Source of the DNA: Chryseobacterium lathyri
GTDB taxonomy: Bacteria > Bacteroidota > Bacteroidia > Flavobacteriales > Weeksellaceae
DNA: 64,000 nt
Direction of reading: 5' to 3'
NCBI RefSeq assembly: GCF_030812195.1
Contig: NZ_JAUSSF010000002.1
Location: 868,001-932,000 of the forward strand
Shown: positions 16,764-24,933 of the stretch, piece after piece
Layout: each line of letters begins with the position of its first letter
Position numbering within the stretch: position 1 is the stretch's first letter
Position numbers and translations under genes: made by a program
The notes under the pieces: generated by a model
The model's database searches: none
What the model was told of the DNA's origin: nothing
What the model saw: the letters and a program-made list of their open reading frames with translations, nothing else

Positions 16764-16983
16764 TTGCCTTTTGGCAAATAAAAATGGCTGTTTCAGCTAT
16801 TGGACGGAATAATTTCACTCATGAGCCTGTATAGTGGCATTCTTATCCAATACCAAAGGTTTGCAGCACGGGCGTACAGTCATTATGAATCTATGGCATA
16901 GGTTATGTATTAAGCGTGATAACCTTTATGTTTGGGCTGTTGATGACAGGAATGATTAATATTAATTTAAAAAATAGCAGTAT
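16764..16983 (+). other. Gap 16622-16995: hairpin and possible decayed membrane-peptide reading frame
   Basis: This 374-bp gap holds no intact gene. TTGCC (16764-16768) and GGCAA (16773-16777) form a hairpin with loop TTTT. From an ATG at 16821 a 26-codon frame runs to a stop at 16899. One frame over, starting next to that stop, comes a hydrophobic segment (YGIGYVLSVITFMFGLLM) that would continue it naturally if one frame change is assumed. This could be a frameshifted small membrane protein, or chance. Confidence 0.3.
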
Positions 16984-16995
16984 AACTAGAACTCA

Positions 16996-18219
16996 ATGTA
17001 TTCGATTATAGATATAGAAAGTAATGGTGCAGGTTATAGAAATGAATGCATTATAGATATAGCCATCTACAGGTACGATGGGCAGAAGATTACTGACCAG
17101 TTTATATCCCTTGTCAATCCCGAAAGTGATATTACCCCTTTTGTACAAAAGCTGACAAATATTACCCCTAAAATGGTGAAAACAGCTCCAAAATTCCATG
17201 AAATAGCTAAAAGAATTATTGAGATTACTCAAAATACCACTTTAGTAGGCCATAATATTGATTTTGATTACAGAATGCTGCGCCAGTCTTTCAAAAGGCT
17301 TGGTTATGATTTTCAGACCAGTACTTTAGATACCATTCCTTTGGCGAAAAAAATGATTCCTGATGAAGTAAGTTATTCATTGGGTAAGCTGGTCAAATCG
17401 CTTGGGATTCCGCTGACGAACCATCACAGGGCTGAAGGTGATGCAAGGGCAACGCTGGAACTGTTCAAGCTTTTAATATCAAAAGATACGGAAAATGAGA
17501 TCATTCAGAAGCAGCATGACGAAACGAACGCAAAAACGTATATCAATAAGATCAAGGTTCTGACCCAGGATCTTCCCAATGAAAAAGGGTTTGTCTATTT
17601 CCAGAATGAAGACGGTAAAATCATTTTATCGGATTACGTTCAGGATATCAATAAATTCTCTAAAAAAGTTTTCAATTCCAAGTCTAAAAAATGGGAACAG
17701 ATTCAGAAAGATGTTGAACAGATCAATTATGAGCTTACAGGAACAGATATTATTGCCAAACTGATCCTGAATTCTAAAAACATCAAAAAAAGAGAAGTGT
17801 TTCCGTTCGGACTTTACTTTAGAAATAATAAATACATTGTTGAAAAGAACAAACTCAATAAAGCAGAAAGACCGATCCTGAAATTCAGATCGTTTACCCA
17901 GGGAACAAAAGCTGTCCAGTTTATTGGTTTACAGGAAGAATTTAATGACTTGAATGCTTTTCTTAAAAAAATAGACTTCAGAAAAAGAAGTGAGCTGTGG
18001 CTCGGTCAGGGAAGAAAATTGGGCGAGAAGCTTTTTCTGATCATTGAAAACGGCAAAGTGATTTCGTATGGCTTTTATGAGCTGTTTACCCAGATTCAGA
18101 CCCTTAGTAAGATTTCAAAACTGAAAATTGATCTCCCTTTGTCATCTACAGATCTCCATAATGACCTCCAGCTTGCCCTGCTCCGTGGTGATTTTGAGAC
18201 GTTGCCATTACCTAAATAA
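16996..18219 (+). CDS. DnaQ-type 3'-5' exonuclease fused to a degenerate GIY-YIG-like domain
   Basis: Residues 1-165 form a DEDDh exonuclease: DIESNG (first Asp and Glu), GHNIDFDYRML, and HHRAEGDARAT with the conserved histidine and last aspartate. About 240 residues follow that no polymerase epsilon subunit has. In them, GFVYFQNEDGKIILSDYVQD followed by YELTGTDIIAKLILNSKNIK resembles the amino-terminal GIY-YIG module of UvrC/Cho proteins, which occurs fused to DnaQ domains in other bacteria. The GIY-YIG residues themselves are mostly replaced here, so the second nuclease site is probably inactive. It is likely a DNA-repair protein. The GIY-YIG relation is an inference from pattern. Confidence 0.8.
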   Translation: MYSIIDIESNGAGYRNECIIDIAIYRYDGQKITDQFISLVNPESDITPFVQKLTNITPKMVKTAPKFHEIAKRIIEITQNTTLVGHNIDFDYRMLRQSFKRLGYDFQTSTLDTIPLAKKMIPDEVSYSLGKLVKSLGIPLTNHHRAEGDARATLELFKLLISKDTENEIIQKQHDETNAKTYINKIKVLTQDLPNEKGFVYFQNEDGKIILSDYVQDINKFSKKVFNSKSKKWEQIQKDVEQINYELTGTDIIAKLILNSKNIKKREVFPFGLYFRNNKYIVEKNKLNKAERPILKFRSFTQGTKAVQFIGLQEEFNDLNAFLKKIDFRKRSELWLGQGRKLGEKLFLIIENGKVISYGFYELFTQIQTLSKISKLKIDLPLSSTDLHNDLQLALLRGDFETLPLPK

Positions 18220-18248
18220 TAGAGGAATCTATATTTTACAGGTTTTTA

Positions 18249-18283
18249 TCAGGAAAAGATGCTTTTCAAATGAATTTTCCTGA
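18249..18283 (+). terminator. Hairpin after the exonuclease gene
   Basis: TCAGGAAAA (18249-18257) and TTTTCCTGA (18275-18283) pair perfectly. The following sequence is A-rich, not T-rich, so termination on the plus strand is uncertain. Confidence 0.4.
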
Positions 18284-18299
18284 AATAAAAAATAAATAG

Positions 18300-18307
18300 T
18301 ACTTTTG
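18300..18307 (+). promoter_or_regulatory. -7 promoter element of the lysA leader
   Basis: TACTTTTG matches TAnnTTTG. Transcription would begin about 15 nt before the leader-peptide ATG at 18327. No TTG is visible at the right distance upstream. Confidence 0.6.
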
Positions 18308-18326
18308 CAAAAACAAAAAAGAAGCA

Positions 18327-18398
18327 ATGCAAAATTTTAAACAAATAAAAACTGGAAAAAAGGGAGCTGTAAAGTTCTCTAAGGTTTGGAATATTTAA
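18327..18398 (+). CDS. Lysine-rich leader peptide of lysA
   Basis: A 23-residue frame, MQNFKQIKTGKKGAVKFSKV followed by WNI, contains six lysines. It sits between a promoter (18300-18307) and an intrinsic terminator (18430-18463) that in turn lies just before lysA. This is the layout of ribosome-mediated attenuation: stalling at lysine codons when charged tRNA-Lys is scarce would prevent the terminator from forming. ATGCAA at the start codon can pair with TTGCAT at 18409-18414, a possible competing structure. That the peptide is translated is inferred, not shown. Confidence 0.55.
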   Translation: MQNFKQIKTGKKGAVKFSKVWNI

Positions 18399-18429
18399 AA
18401 GAGTTGTCTTGCATAAAAATAATTAATGT

Positions 18430-18463
18430 GGCAGACTCTTTTTGGAAGAATCTGCCTTTTTTT
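18430..18463 (+). terminator. Attenuator terminator before lysA
   Basis: GGCAGA (18430-18435) and TCTGCC (18451-18456) form the outer stem, with further pairing possible inside, followed by seven T residues. It ends 17 nt before the lysA start, so read-through is needed for expression from the upstream promoter. Confidence 0.75.
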
Positions 18464-18479
18464 ATGTTAAAATCAAATT

Positions 18480-19679
18480 ATGAATTCAAAAGATTTGCTA
18501 CAGATTGCCAATGAATATGGCACACCAGTGTATGTTTACGATGCTGAATCTATTAAAACTCAATACGAGAAACTTACATCTTCTTTCTTAAAACACACGA
18601 AGTTCTTTTATGCTGCCAAGGCGTTGACCAATATCAACATCTTAAAGTATGTCAAGAATCTGGGTGCATCTTTGGATTGTGTATCAATAAATGAAGTAAA
18701 ACTTGGCCTTAAGGCGGGATTTCCTAAAGAAAAGATTCTTTTCACGCCAAACTGTGTAGACCTTGCAGAAATTGAAGATGCAATGAAGCTGGGCGTTCAC
18801 ATTAATATTGATAATATCTCTATTCTTGAGCAGTTCGGAAATAAATTCGGAAATTCTTATCCGATCCTTGTCAGAATCAACCCACATATTTTTGCAGGAG
18901 GAAACTATAAAATTTCAACAGGACATATCGACAGCAAGTTCGGGATTTCCATTCACCAGGTTCGCCATATCGAAAGAGTGATGAAAAGCACCAATCTTAA
19001 TGTGGAAGGTCTTCATATGCATACGGGAAGCGAGATCAAAGACCCGGATGTTTTCCTGCAGGCATTAGACATTATGCTGGAACTTTCCGAGCATTTCCCA
19101 AATCTTAAATATCTGGATATGGGAAGCGGCTTCAAAATTCCTTACCAGGACAGTGAAGAAGAAACCGATGTAAGAACCTTAGGTAAAAAAGTGGAAAAAG
19201 TATTGTCCGAGTTCACAAAATCTACAGGAAGAAAATTCGAATTATGGTTTGAGCCGGGAAAATTCTTGGTAGGAAAAAGCGGCTATCTTTTGGTAAAAGC
19301 TAATGTGATCAAGCAAACGACGGCTACTGTATTTGTAGGAGTAAATTCAGGATTTAACCACCTGATCCGTCCGATGTTCTATGACTCTTACCATAAGATC
19401 GAAAACCTTTCAAATCCAAAAGGGGCAGAAAGGATCTATACCGTAGTAGGAAACATTTGCGAAACCGATACTTTTGCATGGGACCGAAAGCTGAATGAGG
19501 TAAGAGAAGGAGATATTCTGGTTTTCCATAATGCTGGCGCTTACGGTTTTGAAATGAGTTCAAACTTCAATTCAAGATTAAAACCGGCAGAAGTCTTATT
19601 CTTAGACGGAAAAGCACACCTGATCCGTAAAAGAGATGAATTTGAAGATCTGTTAAGAAACCAGATAGAAGTAATTTAA
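18480..19679 (+). CDS. lysA: Diaminopimelate decarboxylase
   Basis: The 399-residue protein is a fold-type III PLP enzyme: FYAAKALTN carries the PLP lysine (Lys47), with LHMHTGSEI, the glycine-rich LDMGSGFKIPY, and EPGKFLVGKSG, and the second-subunit motif GNICETDTF that supplies the catalytic cysteine. It converts meso-diaminopimelate to lysine, the last step of lysine biosynthesis. Length and motifs are usual for the family. Its expression is likely set by the attenuator upstream. A strong terminator follows, so it is transcribed alone. Confidence 0.95.
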   Translation: MNSKDLLQIANEYGTPVYVYDAESIKTQYEKLTSSFLKHTKFFYAAKALTNINILKYVKNLGASLDCVSINEVKLGLKAGFPKEKILFTPNCVDLAEIEDAMKLGVHINIDNISILEQFGNKFGNSYPILVRINPHIFAGGNYKISTGHIDSKFGISIHQVRHIERVMKSTNLNVEGLHMHTGSEIKDPDVFLQALDIMLELSEHFPNLKYLDMGSGFKIPYQDSEEETDVRTLGKKVEKVLSEFTKSTGRKFELWFEPGKFLVGKSGYLLVKANVIKQTTATVFVGVNSGFNHLIRPMFYDSYHKIENLSNPKGAERIYTVVGNICETDTFAWDRKLNEVREGDILVFHNAGAYGFEMSSNFNSRLKPAEVLFLDGKAHLIRKRDEFEDLLRNQIEVI

Positions 19680-19700
19680 AATCAAATATAAATTATAAAA

Positions 19701-19727
19701 ACTCCGCAGATTACTGCGGAGTTTTTT
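19701..19727 (+). terminator. Terminator of lysA
   Basis: ACTCCGCAG (19701-19709) and CTGCGGAGT (19714-19722) make a perfect 9-bp stem with loop ATTA and a T-run. Confidence 0.95.
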
Positions 19728-19943
19728 GTTTGAAGGAACCGGAAAAAATTCATTCTTATTAATGTTTTAAAAACTTTTCATTGCAATCAAAACAGCTGTA
19801 ACATGTTGAAATTTTAATGTTTTTTAGGCATAGAAATTATAATTTATTAGCTAAATTTGGGAGAGGTAAGAATTTTAAACACCTACCAATCCACATTCCT
19901 TTCAATATTCTGTAACTAAAATAAACACCAAAAAATACGAATT

Positions 19944-21677
19944 ATGGCTAAAAACATAGCAGAGCAAATTGTTGAAATGCTCGAAAATGCCAATGTGAAA
20001 AGAATCTATGCAGTAACCGGCGACAGTCTTAACCATCTTAATATTGCGGTTAAAAATAGCAGCATTGAATGGATTCATGTAAGGCATGAAGAAGTAGGAG
20101 CATATGCAGCGGCGGCAGAAGCAGAACTTGACGGATTTGCAGTGTGTGCAGGAAGCTGCGGGCCGGGACACGTTCATCTGATCAACGGGGTCTATGAAGC
20201 GCATAAGTCCCACGTTCCCATGCTTGTTATCGCTTCCACGATTCCCAGTGATGAAATGGGCATGGATTATTTTCAGGAGACCAATACCATAAAACTGTTT
20301 GATGACTGCAGCCACTACAACCAGATGATTACAAGACCGGAGCAGGTGCAGAGAACCTTACAGACTGCAATCCAGCACGCCATTTCCAAAAAAGGGGTAG
20401 CGGTAATCGGACTTCCGGGAGATGTATCTGAACTTGATGCTGAGGAAGGATCCACTTCTACCCAGGTATTTAGGACCAATCCTGTAATCAGGCCTTCTGA
20501 TGATGAATTGAAAACCCTTGCGAATCTCATCAATGAAAGTGAAAAAGTTACGCTTTATTGCGGAATTGGAGCAGGAGAAGCCAATGCTGAGGTGATAGAA
20601 CTGTCGAAGTTTCTAAAAGCTCCCGTAGGCTATTCTTTCCGTGGAAAAATGGCCATTCAGCCGGACAATCCCAATGAGGTAGGGCTTACGGGACTGTTGG
20701 GGTTCCCGTCCGCCTATCACGCAATGCACGAAGCCGATCTTGTGATTCTTTTGGGAACCGATTTTCCGTATCAAAAATTCATGCCCATAAAAAATAAAAT
20801 TGTCCAGATTGACGAAAGCCCGGAGAGATTGGGAAGAAGGGCTAAACTAGAGCTAGGTCTGGCAGGAGATGTGAAAGAAACTATTAAAGCTTTGTTGCCT
20901 CTGTTGCAAGAAAAAACAGATATTCATTTCCTTCATGAGCAATTGGCATTTTATGAAAAGGTAAAAGACATTCAGCTTACTTACGTGAAAGATTTTGGGA
21001 AAGAAAACTCCATTCAGCCTGAATACGTTGCATATACTTTAGACCGGCTGGCTAAAAAAGATGCCATTTTCACAGTAGATACAGGCATGTGCTGCGTGTG
21101 GGGAGCAAGGTTTATTACAGGTACAGGAGAAAGAAAAATGCTGGGCTCCTTCAATCACGGATCTATGGCGAATGCTATGCCAATGGCCATAGGTGCATCT
21201 TTGGCTCATCCGGACAGAGAAGTGATTGCCATGTGTGGAGACGGTGGGATTTCGATGCTTTTGGGGGATATGGCAACCATATTTCAGTATAAGCTTCCGG
21301 TAAAACTCATCGTTTTTAATAACAGAACCTTAGGAATGGTAAAGCTGGAAATGGAAGTAGGCGGTATGCCGGATAATGAAACCGATATGATTAATCCGGA
21401 TTTTGCAATGGTAGCACAGGCTATGGGATATCCCGGAAAAAATGTTCACAAGCCTGAAGAGGTAGAAGACGCCATTAAAGAATGTCTGGCCTATAACGGA
21501 CCTTACCTTCTTAACATTTTTACCAATCCCAATGCACTCGCTCTTCCCCCGAAAATAGACTTCGATCAGGTCTTGGGAATGACGAAATCTATGGCCCAGC
21601 TGATGCTTGGTGGTAAGATGGAAGAAGTTCTGGATACGGTAAAAACCAACTACAAGCATATTAAAGGACTGCTGTAA
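19944..21677 (+). CDS. poxB: Pyruvate dehydrogenase (quinone) / pyruvate oxidase-type TPP enzyme
   Basis: This 577-residue protein has the three-domain layout of the acetolactate synthase/pyruvate oxidase family. The TPP glutamate is in VRHEEVGAYAAAAEAE, a central FAD-binding domain follows, and a TPP-Mg motif MCGDGGISMLLGD...IVFNN lies near residue 430. Length and the start IAEQIVEMLENANVKRIYAV fit E. coli PoxB, which oxidises pyruvate to acetate and CO2 and passes electrons to membrane quinone. It is a stationary-phase enzyme in E. coli. A -7 element TAAATTTG lies at 19852-19859. It is monocistronic. Confidence 0.9.
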   Translation: MAKNIAEQIVEMLENANVKRIYAVTGDSLNHLNIAVKNSSIEWIHVRHEEVGAYAAAAEAELDGFAVCAGSCGPGHVHLINGVYEAHKSHVPMLVIASTIPSDEMGMDYFQETNTIKLFDDCSHYNQMITRPEQVQRTLQTAIQHAISKKGVAVIGLPGDVSELDAEEGSTSTQVFRTNPVIRPSDDELKTLANLINESEKVTLYCGIGAGEANAEVIELSKFLKAPVGYSFRGKMAIQPDNPNEVGLTGLLGFPSAYHAMHEADLVILLGTDFPYQKFMPIKNKIVQIDESPERLGRRAKLELGLAGDVKETIKALLPLLQEKTDIHFLHEQLAFYEKVKDIQLTYVKDFGKENSIQPEYVAYTLDRLAKKDAIFTVDTGMCCVWGARFITGTGERKMLGSFNHGSMANAMPMAIGASLAHPDREVIAMCGDGGISMLLGDMATIFQYKLPVKLIVFNNRTLGMVKLEMEVGGMPDNETDMINPDFAMVAQAMGYPGKNVHKPEEVEDAIKECLAYNGPYLLNIFTNPNALALPPKIDFDQVLGMTKSMAQLMLGGKMEEVLDTVKTNYKHIKGLL

Positions 21678-21710
21678 TGAATATATCTTAAAAGAATCCA
21701 ATTAAATACA

Positions 21711-21738
21711 ACTCCAGGTACAGCCTGGAGTTTTTCTT
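21711..21738 (+). terminator. Terminator of poxB
   Basis: ACTCCAGG (21711-21718) and CCTGGAGT (21724-21731) form a perfect 8-bp stem with loop TACAG, followed by a T-rich run. Confidence 0.92.
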
Positions 21739-21787
21739 TTTAACAAAGCATTTAAATAATTAACTTTGTTTAAGTAATTAATAGCTC

Positions 21788-22285
21788 ATGAATAGCCCTA
21801 TGAAAGTTTTTACATTGTTGATTGCGTTTCTTATGGCAAATTTTATATTTGCCCAGCAGGATGTTGAAGACCGGGATGATAATCCGGTTACAGAGATCAA
21901 TAAAAATCTTTTAAAAATAGATATCAAAGAACCTCTCTTACAGGTTGCGGTGAAAAACTGTAATGATTTTAAACCGGCGGCATTTGAAGGAGGAGTAACG
22001 GTTTATAAAGAAACCCTGCAAAAATTTATGTACGATTACCTGAATTCAGATTTTTATGTGCTGAACGGAGATTTTACATTTACCCTCAGGGTTGATCAGA
22101 CCGGAAAAGTTACCGATATCGAAGGAAGTCCGAAAGTAGTCAACAGCACTTATTTTTTTGATGATATGAAATATGTGGTAAGACGTATCAAAAAGGACTG
22201 GATTCCTGCTTCATGTAACGGTCAGGCTGTTGCTTCGCAGATTAAAATTAAAATGCATTTCTCTTCAATCGCTACAGATTTATAA
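21788..22285 (+). CDS. Secreted protein with TonB C-terminal-like domain
   Basis: The 165-residue product has a signal peptide (MKVFTLLIAFLMANFIFAQQ after a second in-frame ATG at residue 5). The rest resembles the carboxy-terminal domain of TonB: an F-E-G-G element, YLNSDFYVLNGDFTFTLRVD, then GKVTDIEGSP and KKDWIPASCNGQAVASQIKI. It has no membrane anchor or proline-rich stalk, so it cannot be a normal energy transducer. It is the first of two tandem paralogues (9 nt apart) with a third remnant behind. Function unknown; probably periplasmic. Confidence 0.75.
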   Translation: MNSPMKVFTLLIAFLMANFIFAQQDVEDRDDNPVTEINKNLLKIDIKEPLLQVAVKNCNDFKPAAFEGGVTVYKETLQKFMYDYLNSDFYVLNGDFTFTLRVDQTGKVTDIEGSPKVVNSTYFFDDMKYVVRRIKKDWIPASCNGQAVASQIKIKMHFSSIATDL

Positions 22286-22294
22286 ACTACTCAC

Positions 22295-22705
22295 ATGAAA
22301 AAATACCTTTTATTATTCCTTTTACTGTGCATTGGGGTTAAAAGTTTCTCTCAAAATACGTCCCCGGTAGAAGTAGCATCATATACCCAGAGGGCTAAAT
22401 TTTCCGGTGGTGACGAGGCTTTTCGGAAGCAATTTATGGAGATGCTTTATGCTTATGTTGATACCCAGAGCTATGCCATCAACGGTGAAATGACTTTTTT
22501 AATCAATATTTCATCGGAAGGTAAAATGAACAAGCTTGATGTGGTCCCGAAAATCAAAAACAGTGAAATGTTTATAGATGATGTAAAATATGCCATGAAG
22601 AAGATCAAAGGAAAATGGACGCCGGCAATGTATGGTGATGCTCCTGTTGATTCTAAAATAATCATCAAAGTTAATTTCAGTACCAACGCATATGATCATG
22701 ATTAG
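22295..22705 (+). CDS. Secreted protein with TonB C-terminal-like domain (paralogue)
   Basis: This 136-residue protein has a signal peptide (MKKYLLLFLLLCIGVKSFSQ) and the same TonB-C-like pattern as the gene before it: KFSGGDEAFRKQFMEMLYAY, NGEMTFLINISSEGKM, and KGKWTPAMYGDAPVDSKIII. The Trp-x-Pro-Ala element is the best shared landmark. It is evidently a tandem duplicate that has diverged. The two genes are probably co-transcribed. Function unknown. Confidence 0.75.
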   Translation: MKKYLLLFLLLCIGVKSFSQNTSPVEVASYTQRAKFSGGDEAFRKQFMEMLYAYVDTQSYAINGEMTFLINISSEGKMNKLDVVPKIKNSEMFIDDVKYAMKKIKGKWTPAMYGDAPVDSKIIIKVNFSTNAYDHD

Positions 22706-22741
22706 AACGCTAATTTTATTTTAACGGTCTTTTTTAACCAA

Positions 22742-22858
22742 AGAATCATAGAAGGAATCAAAAGGATGAGAAAGAAAAAATGGACGCCGGCAAAAAAAGA
22801 CGGAGAGCCGGTAGAATCTTTTTATACACTTCCATTAAATTTTAACCCTCCAAAATAA
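22742..22858 (+). pseudogene. Remnant of a third TonB-C-like paralogue
   Basis: In frame with the preceding gene but past its stop, 38 codons encode a segment with KRMRKKKWTPAKKDGEPVES. It lines up with KKIKGKWTPAMYGDAPVDSK of the neighbour and ends in a stop at 22856. The amino-terminal part of the domain and a signal peptide are missing. It reads as the carboxy-terminal remainder of a third tandem copy; an independent 30-residue gene from ATG 22766 is unlikely. Confidence 0.65.
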
Positions 22859-22886
22859 TCTCCTGCCATTCTGTCACAATATTTTG

Positions 22887-22894
22887 TATCTTTG
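22887..22894 (+). promoter_or_regulatory. -7 promoter element before miaB
   Basis: TATCTTTG followed by CA fits TAnnTTTG and lies 60-80 nt before the possible miaB start codons. It makes miaB the head of a new transcription unit after the TonB-C-like cluster. Confidence 0.5.
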
Positions 22895-22953
22895 CAGACT
22901 AATCTGTTCGGGATTTAAATTCATCTTAATGCTTTGAAATTAAATACTGGGCA

Positions 22954-24411
22954 TTGAACTTTAAAACGATTATTGTGCAGGAAAAATATATAGACGAAAC
23001 AAAACAGGGAGAAGCTTTTGCTATCGCTGAAAGGCCTGAAAATTCTAAAAAACTCTTTTTAGAAAGCTATGGCTGTCAGATGAACTTTTCTGATTCTGAA
23101 ATTGTTGCATCTATTCTTAATGAGCAGGGATACAATACGACCCTGAAAGTGGAAGAAGCAGATCTTATCCTTTTAAACACATGTTCCATCCGTGAAAAGG
23201 CAGAGCAGACTGTAAGAATGCGTCTTTCCCAGTTCAAAAACCTGAAGAAAGAAAAACCCAATATGACGGTGGGTGTTTTGGGATGCATGGCTGAAAGGTT
23301 AAAGACCAAATTCTTAGAAGAAGAACAGCTGGTAGACCTCGTGGTAGGTCCTGACGCCTATAGAGACCTTCCCAACCTTCTGAAAGAAACAGAGGACGGG
23401 AGAGATGCTATCAACGTAATCCTTTCAAAAGAAGAGACCTATGCAGATATCAATCCTGTACGCTTAGGCGGAAATGGGGTTACGGCTTTTGTAACCATCA
23501 CCAGAGGCTGCGACAATATGTGTACCTTCTGTGTAGTTCCCTTTACCCGAGGAAGAGAAAGAAGCAGGGATCCGCACTCTATCATCAAAGAATGTCAAGA
23601 CCTTCTAAACAACGGGTACAAAGAAATAACCCTTTTAGGACAAAATGTAGACTCTTACTTATGGTACGGAGGAGGTCCGAAAAAAGACTTTGACAAAGCT
23701 TCTGAAATGCAGAAAGCAACCGCAGTTAATTTTGCGCAACTGCTTGATTTAGTTGCTAAAGCTGTTCCTGAGATGAGAATCAGATTCTCTACTTCAAACC
23801 CTCAGGACATGAGCCTTGAAGTGTTCAGAATGATTGCAAAACACGACAATATCTGTAAATATGTTCACCTTCCTGTACAGAGCGGCAGCAATAATATGCT
23901 TCTGGCGATGAACAGGCAGCATACGCGTGAGGAATATTTGGATTTAATTAAAAAAGCGAAGGAAATAGTTCCCGATATTGCTTTTTCACAGGATATGATC
24001 ATCGGTTTCTGCAATGAAACAGAACAGGATCACCAGGATACCCTGAGTCTGATGAAAGAAGTGGAGTATGACTACGGTTATATGTTTGCTTATTCAGAAA
24101 GACCGGGAACGCCTGCCCATAAAAAAATGGAAGACAATATTCCTGCTGACGTGAAGCAAAAGCGTCTGGCTGAGGTTATTGCACTTCAGGGAGAGCTATC
24201 CAGAAAAAGAATGGAATCTTATGTGGGAAGACATCACCAGGTCCTCATCGAAGGAATATCCAGAAAAAATAAAAACCAGTGGAAGGGAAGAAACTCACAG
24301 AATGCAGTCTGCGTTTTCGATATGCTTGAAGGACAGAAAATAGGTGACATTGTGGACGTTTTTGTCTATGGCAATACACAGGGCACGCTTTTGGGGAGAA
24401 CAGCTGAATAA
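22954..24411 (+). CDS. miaB: tRNA-2-methylthio-N6-dimethylallyladenosine synthase
   Basis: This 485-residue radical-SAM methylthiotransferase has three amino-terminal cysteines for one iron-sulfur cluster (SYGCQMNFSD, LLNTCSIREKA, VLGCMAERL). The radical-SAM CxxxCxxC is in RGCDNMCTFCVVPFTRGRERS, and a TRAM-like carboxy-terminal domain follows (VLIEGISRKNK...GQKIGDIVDV). It adds the 2-methylthio group to i6A37 of tRNAs reading UNN codons. No ATG is available: the frame starts with TTG at 22954, or with GTG at 22975 (VQEKYIDETKQG), which fits homologues better. Confidence 0.95.
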   Translation: MNFKTIIVQEKYIDETKQGEAFAIAERPENSKKLFLESYGCQMNFSDSEIVASILNEQGYNTTLKVEEADLILLNTCSIREKAEQTVRMRLSQFKNLKKEKPNMTVGVLGCMAERLKTKFLEEEQLVDLVVGPDAYRDLPNLLKETEDGRDAINVILSKEETYADINPVRLGGNGVTAFVTITRGCDNMCTFCVVPFTRGRERSRDPHSIIKECQDLLNNGYKEITLLGQNVDSYLWYGGGPKKDFDKASEMQKATAVNFAQLLDLVAKAVPEMRIRFSTSNPQDMSLEVFRMIAKHDNICKYVHLPVQSGSNNMLLAMNRQHTREEYLDLIKKAKEIVPDIAFSQDMIIGFCNETEQDHQDTLSLMKEVEYDYGYMFAYSERPGTPAHKKMEDNIPADVKQKRLAEVIALQGELSRKRMESYVGRHHQVLIEGISRKNKNQWKGRNSQNAVCVFDMLEGQKIGDIVDVFVYGNTQGTLLGRTAE

Positions 24412-24420
24412 TTTAAAATT

Positions 24421-24933
24421 TTGATCAAAACGCTTTATTTTCTTGCCTTGTTTTCTTTCGTGCTGATGTCTTGTCAGACTGAAAAAAATATAAATAAATA
24501 TCCCGTAACGGTAGGAGACATTGAATTTGATGAAAAGCTGGATGATCCCGATTTTAAAAAATGTACTCCTGAAAAGCTGATCAGTCTTCAGTATTATCAG
24601 GGAGAAAAAGGGTTTAACTATAAAGGAGAGAAGCTGGCCATTATAGAAAAACTGCAAAAAGAAAAAATATCTTCCGAAACCAAGATGAACGGTTATATTA
24701 CCGTAAGATTTTTAGTAAATTGTGAAGGAAAAACAGGATTGTTCAGAGTTCAGCAGATGAATGAGGATCTGAAAGAAACAGTTCTGGATAAAGAGCTGGG
24801 AGACAGGCTGCTGCGGTTTACAAAATCGCTGGACGGATGGATCCCGCAAAAGATAAAAGGTTTTAAAACAGGCTATTATCAGTATTTAACCTATAAAATT
24901 GAAAATGGAAAAGTTTCAGAGGTATTACCTTAG
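24421..24933 (+). CDS. Lipoprotein with divergent TonB C-terminal-like domain
   Basis: From a TTG at 24421 the 170-residue product begins with a lipoprotein signal (MIKTLYFLALFSFVLMSC, Cys at 18). There is no in-frame ATG that would keep the signal. The second half (MNGYITVRFLVNCEGKTGLF, then SLDGWIPQKIKG) has the strand-helix-strand and Trp-x-Pro pattern of the TonB-C-like proteins at 21788-22705, so it looks like a more distant member of that group. It is 9 nt downstream of miaB and overlaps the next gene, so it is co-transcribed. Function unknown. Confidence 0.7.
   Translation: MIKTLYFLALFSFVLMSCQTEKNINKYPVTVGDIEFDEKLDDPDFKKCTPEKLISLQYYQGEKGFNYKGEKLAIIEKLQKEKISSETKMNGYITVRFLVNCEGKTGLFRVQQMNEDLKETVLDKELGDRLLRFTKSLDGWIPQKIKGFKTGYYQYLTYKIENGKVSEVLP

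Noticed and set aside
22766-22858. Independent 30-residue gene
   Set aside because: It aligns with the end of the TonB-C-like neighbours and has no signal peptide; a remnant is simpler.
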